From positions 1 through 25,677 of the forward strand of contig JAQTUY010000009.1 in assembly GCA_028707105.1 (NCBI GenBank): DNA of 25,677 bases. Reading direction: 5' to 3'. Position 1 is the first letter of the stretch. Every line of letters begins with the position of its first letter. The notes below the pieces were generated by a model, which worked only from the letters and a program-made list of their open reading frames with translations, searched no databases and was not told the DNA's origin. The position numbers and the translations under genes are program-made. This DNA comes from Candidatus Omnitrophota bacterium. Its GTDB lineage: Bacteria; Omnitrophota; Koll11; Gygaellales; JAQTUY01. Below, piece by piece: positions 22,175 to 25,677 of the stretch.

Positions 22175-23752
22175 TTATAAGTCATTCCCCGGATAGGATA
22201 AGTCAAAACTTTTATTGCACATTGGAAAATCCGGGATTATATCACCTAGCACGGAGTAAGAGAGCCCCTGCCAATTGTGAAAAGAAGGATCCACGATCTT
22301 GCATCTTTCGATCAGGCCGGAAGCATCTATTTTGACCCAGTATAAAACCGGCCCCCTCCATCCTTCCGTATAACCCAAGGCATACCCCTTTTTTAAGCCG
22401 GCCGGGACATTAATACTCTTGCCCGGCGTAACCTTGTTCAGGAATACCTCGATCAGGCGCATTGATTCCTCGAATTCCGCGATCCTCACTCTTAAACGCG
22501 CCAGGACATCTCCGGCTTCCTGGATCGCGGGCTTTATTTTGGCTTCCTGGTAAACTCCGGGGAAATATTTTCGCAGGTCATTGGGTATACCCGAGGCGCG
22601 GCTGGCCGGCCCGGTTATCCCCAAGTCCTCGGCAGTCTTTCTCTTTAAGACCCCCGTTGAATCCACCCTGTCCATAAAAGAAACGCTGGACTCCAGGATC
22701 TTCATCAGTTCGGCAAAATCAGGCTTGATCCTGCGCAAGGCTTCCAAGATCGCCTCTTTTTTTTCATTATCGATACCCCTTAATACCCCGCCCGGCGTAT
22801 TCACTCCCTTAAGATACCTGCTTAAGGTGAGTTTTTCATTCAACTGCAAGACCGCCTCTTTAATAATAGAAGCCAGGGCCGCGGGAAAACTAAAGCCGAC
22901 ATCCACGGCTATCCCGCCTATATCATTTACGTGGTTATACATCCGCTCAAGTTCCAGGTATATGCCCCTTAAATATTCCGCTTGTTCCGGGACAGGCGAG
23001 GCGCAGATCTTCTCAATGCTCCGGGAAAAACTCAAGGAATGCGCTAAAGACGAATCTCCTGAAACCCGCTCGGCGATACCAACAGCGTCAAGACAGCTCT
23101 TGCCTTCAAAAAGCTTCTCGACTCCGCGATGGGTAAAGCCCAGGCGGATCTCCAGGTTGATTATCGGTTCGCCTGCGGCGCTAAAACGAAAATGACCCGG
23201 GCCGATGATCCCGGCATGCACCGGCCCTACCGGCACCTCAAATATCCCTTCGCCTTCGACCCTGGCGAATTTATACTCTCCCAGATCCCCCGCCTGGACG
23301 GCCTTAAAATCTTTACGCAAGGGATAATTACCCCGTGGCCAGACCTCATCATGGAGGCTTAGCCTTCTTAAGTCCGGGTTGCCTTCAGGTTTGATCCCGA
23401 ACATCTCCCAGATCTCCCTTTCAAAAAGGCTGGCGGAGTAAATGTCTTTGGCCAGCGAATCAAAACGCGGGTCTTCCGCGGCAATACCCGTAGTCACGCG
23501 GACCCATAAGCTGTTTTTTAAAGATACGAATACCGCGTTAATCACGAATCTTCCCGAACTTGCCCGCTCATCAACGGCAAAAAGCATCGCAACCGGTGAA
23601 GAAAAGATCTTATGCAAAGCAACACAAGCATCCTTAAAGGACCCCGGAGCAACCTCCAGGGCCGCCTCATCAGGATAGTCCTGCGAAGCCGCCAATACGG
23701 CAAGATCCGGCGATATCTTTTTTATAGCTGAAACAATCTCTGCACGATCCAT
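22175..23752 (-). CDS. fused NuoC-NuoD/HyfG-like large subunit lacking the Ni-Fe cysteines
   Basis: A 525-residue fusion, as in HyfG/HycE: a NuoC-like 30-kDa domain (about 1-150, SLFEREIWEMFGI, GNYPLRKDF) and a NuoD/large-subunit domain (about 165-525). In [NiFe] enzymes the large subunit has RVCGxC near the start and DPCxxC near the end. Here they read RVSGDS (S231, S234) and DPSFHN (S490, N493), so all four nickel ligands are gone while the scaffold (H238, GFTHRGVEKL) is kept. That fits hydrogenase-related (Ehr-like) complexes or a complex I-like quinone reductase core. The ATG overlaps the HyfF-like gene by 31 nt and has an AAGGA ribosome site. Confidence 0.9.
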   Translation of the reverse strand: MDRAEIVSAIKKISPDLAVLAASQDYPDEAALEVAPGSFKDACVALHKIFSSPVAMLFAVDERASSGRFVINAVFVSLKNSLWVRVTTGIAAEDPRFDSLAKDIYSASLFEREIWEMFGIKPEGNPDLRRLSLHDEVWPRGNYPLRKDFKAVQAGDLGEYKFARVEGEGIFEVPVGPVHAGIIGPGHFRFSAAGEPIINLEIRLGFTHRGVEKLFEGKSCLDAVGIAERVSGDSSLAHSLSFSRSIEKICASPVPEQAEYLRGIYLELERMYNHVNDIGGIAVDVGFSFPAALASIIKEAVLQLNEKLTLSRYLKGVNTPGGVLRGIDNEKKEAILEALRRIKPDFAELMKILESSVSFMDRVDSTGVLKRKTAEDLGITGPASRASGIPNDLRKYFPGVYQEAKIKPAIQEAGDVLARLRVRIAEFEESMRLIEVFLNKVTPGKSINVPAGLKKGYALGYTEGWRGPVLYWVKIDASGLIERCKIVDPSFHNWQGLSYSVLGDIIPDFPMCNKSFDLSYPGNDL

Positions 23753-25179
23753 ACCAGTTCCTTGCCTGCGAAAGGCAATGCCACGCCTAAAACGCAGATC
23801 GGTATCATTAAAAATAAGAACGCGAGCTTCCCGCTCAGCGGCTCCCCTGCCGGAGCCATATCCTTAGGCGGGCGGCCAAAAAGCATCCTGGAAAAATGAT
23901 AAATAAAGGCGCTGAAAATGACCGCCAGGAATAATAAGAGCAGGGCAAATATCAGGTATGACCCCTTCATAAAAGCGGCGATGATTATCAGGAATTCACT
24001 GATAAAAATGGAGAACGGCGGAAATCCGGTGATGGCAAATACGCCCAAAAGGACCATCATCCCCGTAAACGGCAAAACCCTGATAACGCCGCGGATACCG
24101 TTCATGTTATGTTTATGGTAGGCGCTGACAATATTGCCCGCCCCGAAGAACAAAAGCGGCTTGGCCATAGCGTGATTAAAAACATGCATCAGCGCGGCGA
24201 TACAGCCTAAAGGCGTGCCCAGCCCAAAACCGATAGAGATTATCCCGATATGCTCGATGCTGCTGTAAGCCAGGAGCCTCTTCAAGTCCTTCTGGACCAG
24301 TATGAAACCGCAGGATATGGCCAGAGAGACCGCGCCGAATAAGACCATAAGATTGCCGAAATAGGAAAAACCCACGCCGTTAATGACGATAATACCGAAC
24401 CTCAAAATAGCGTAGATGGATACTTTTAATAAGACCCCGGAGAGCAGCGCGCTGATCGGCGCCACTGCCTGGCTATGCGCGTCGGGAAGCCAGGTGTGCA
24501 TGGGCGCAAGGCCGGCCTTAGTCCCGTATCCGACCAGGATAAAGATAAAAGCGATCTTAAGTATGTTCTTATCCAGCTTTGAGGCGCAGGCGGCGATATC
24601 CGCCCAGTTAAGGCTCCTGGTCCCGATGACATGCGAGAAAGCGTAAGAAAACAGTATCGTCCCCAGCAGGGCGAATATTATCCCCACTGAACAAATGATG
24701 ATATATTTCCACGCCGCTTCCACCGATCGCTTGGTATTATAAAAACCGACCAGGAATGCCGAGACCAAAGTCGTCAGTTCAATGGCGACCCAGAGCATCC
24801 CCAGGTTATTCACGGCCGGGACAAAGAACATCGAGAGGCAGAATAAATTAAACAGGAAATAATAGACTCTTGCCTTCTTCTCCGAAATGAACCCCCTTGC
24901 CACGTCTTTATTGATGTAGCCGATGGAATAAAGCGCGCTGGCAAAAGCCACTGCCGAGATGACAAAAATGAAAAACGCGCTCAAGGCATCCAGATAGATA
25001 AAATCAAAATAGGCGATTGCTCCGGAAGAGATCACGGTCTTCACCAAAAGGACAACGCTGACCGATAAGACCGCCAGGTAACCCAAGGCATTGACAACGC
25101 CATAGGCCTTCCTATTCCTTATCAGAAAGGCGCCTATTGCCAACAAAGCGGGTATCCCCAAGATCAGGAGTATCTGCAT
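23722..25179 (-). CDS. HyfF/NuoN-M-L-like antiporter-type membrane subunit
   Basis: A 485-residue polytopic protein (about 14 helices) of the Mrp-antiporter/complex I family. It has the conserved TM5 glutamate in LWVAIELTTLVSAFLVGFY, the TM7-8 lysine region GYGTKAGLAPMHTWLPDAHSQAVAPISALLSG, and the LLAYSSIEHIGIISIGFG block with its histidine. The order E-F-G-I as in Hyf hydrogenases identifies it as HyfF-like. It should drive ion translocation coupled to the soluble arm. It overlaps the large-subunit gene by 31 nt. Confidence 0.9.
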   Translation of the reverse strand: MQILLILGIPALLAIGAFLIRNRKAYGVVNALGYLAVLSVSVVLLVKTVISSGAIAYFDFIYLDALSAFFIFVISAVAFASALYSIGYINKDVARGFISEKKARVYYFLFNLFCLSMFFVPAVNNLGMLWVAIELTTLVSAFLVGFYNTKRSVEAAWKYIIICSVGIIFALLGTILFSYAFSHVIGTRSLNWADIAACASKLDKNILKIAFIFILVGYGTKAGLAPMHTWLPDAHSQAVAPISALLSGVLLKVSIYAILRFGIIVINGVGFSYFGNLMVLFGAVSLAISCGFILVQKDLKRLLAYSSIEHIGIISIGFGLGTPLGCIAALMHVFNHAMAKPLLFFGAGNIVSAYHKHNMNGIRGVIRVLPFTGMMVLLGVFAITGFPPFSIFISEFLIIIAAFMKGSYLIFALLLLFLAVIFSAFIYHFSRMLFGRPPKDMAPAGEPLSGKLAFLFLMIPICVLGVALPFAGKELVWIVQRLFQL

Positions 25180-25182
25180 TAT

Positions 25183-25677
25183 CTATCCTTTTAAACGCGA
25201 AAGCTTATTCACATCTATATGGGTAAAAAGCTTGTTGATACGGTAAACAAAGAAACCCATAATGACCACGCTGACGAAAACATCAAAAAAGATGGCGATC
25301 TCGACAAAAAAAGGCATGCCCCCGGACACCGTTGAGGCGACCAGGAATAAACCGTTCTCCATCACCAACAGCCCGATTATCTGAGCCAACGCGGTCATGC
25401 GCAGCATCATCAGGAATACCCCCGAGAGCACCATAAAAAATGCTACTGTTAAAATGATAGCCCGCGCCCCGTCGTCCGAATAAACCAGGTGCTGGGCAAA
25501 GATCCAGGACAAATAGGTAAAACCTAACGCCCATAACAGGGATAATTGCGAATTAATGAATAACCCGATATCTTCCTTGACTTTCAGCCTTTTGATGCCG
25601 TAATACAAAAACTGCGGGATAGCGACTATTTTTATAATGAACAGTAACCCGGCGATAATATAAAGGTCTGCCCTGCC
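25183..25677 (-). CDS. HyfE/NuoK-like membrane subunit, 5' end beyond the window
   Basis: The open frame continues to the window edge without a stop, so the TTG at 25606-25608 is not taken as the start. The visible 164 residues hold several hydrophobic helices, the GLLVMENGLFL block with its membrane glutamate, the DVFVSVVIMGFFVYRINKLF helix and the ending DVNKLSRLKG, which matches the end of HyfE (NNLTALKG). It is probably one of the first genes of a longer operon with HyfB/C-like subunits outside the window. The gap to the HyfF-like gene is 3 nt. Confidence 0.87.
   Translation of the reverse strand, partial: GRADLYIIAGLLFIIKIVAIPQFLYYGIKRLKVKEDIGLFINSQLSLLWALGFTYLSWIFAQHLVYSDDGARAIILTVAFFMVLSGVFLMMLRMTALAQIIGLLVMENGLFLVASTVSGGMPFFVEIAIFFDVFVSVVIMGFFVYRINKLFTHIDVNKLSRLKG

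Noticed and set aside
22175..23752. Functional [NiFe]-hydrogenase large subunit
   Set aside because: Both CxxC ligand pairs are missing (S231/S234 and S490/N493), so it cannot bind the Ni-Fe centre.
1..25677. CRISPR array, rRNA, tRNA, prophage or insertion sequence
   Set aside because: No regular repeat-spacer pattern, RNA gene signature, transposase or phage gene was seen in the window.

Overview
The window is a dense, almost entirely minus-strand stretch of a diderm bacterial chromosome. Outer-membrane biology is explicit: a heptose-epimerase for LPS core, a TolC-type lipoprotein, an RND pump and a signal-peptide porin with a C-terminal Phe. The small-gene style, the split glycine decarboxylase (gcvPA), ThyX, a hydrogenase-related membrane complex and a LexA box of the GAAC-N4-GTTC type would fit an uncultured anaerobic lineage such as Omnitrophota; that placement is inference from gene content, not a match I could run.

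Layout, read along the minus strand from the high-coordinate end. (1) 25677-21659: the 3' part of a complex I/group 4 hydrogenase-like operon, HyfE-like (cut by the window edge), HyfF-like, a fused NuoC-NuoD-like large subunit and a NuoB-like small subunit. The small subunit keeps its four Fe-S cysteines, but the large subunit has lost all four Ni-Fe cysteines, so it looks like an energy-converting hydrogenase-related (Ehr-type) complex rather than a hydrogenase. (2) 21623-21068: a stand-alone exported acidic Ca-binding-like protein with its own promoter and terminator. (3) 21065-19145: an SOS unit, lexA plus a Y-family polymerase, driven by a near-consensus promoter whose spacer holds a perfect LexA palindrome; the predicted start codon lies at the transcription start (leaderless). 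(4) 19103-15080: corA, a mini-Smr protein, a 53-residue one-TM protein, a transglutaminase-like protein, an exported SagB-type nitroreductase, a NIL-domain protein and a SIMPL protein. (5) 15020-9136: a tripartite efflux system in the order TolC-like, adaptor, RND pump. (6) 9135-8661: a gene-free region with a hairpin-rich repeat tract, a consensus promoter feeding a short terminated transcript (candidate small RNA), and a cold-shock-gene promoter with a 13-bp inverted repeat. (7) 8660-6722: two cold-shock-domain proteins, a 49-residue putative zinc-binding protein and a DEAD-box RNA helicase, an RNA-remodelling cluster. (8) 6701-3734: nikR, an outer-membrane porin, cbiM/nikM and a PDGLE (nikN-like) gene: a nickel-uptake unit in which the ABC/ECF energising components are absent. 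(9) 3709-1: hldD, hypA, thyX, gcvT, gcvH and the start of gcvPA, closely spaced behind the nickel genes.

Functionally, nickel sensing (NikR), outer- and inner-membrane nickel entry (porin, NikM/N) and nickel insertion (HypA) are collected in one directon, implying a nickel enzyme elsewhere in the genome, since the hydrogenase-like complex in this window has no Ni-binding cysteines. Three small or re-started genes are called here from the sequence itself (7992-8141, 17467-17628, and revised starts for gcvT, DEAD helicase, csp, nitroreductase, lexA and the Ca-binding protein).
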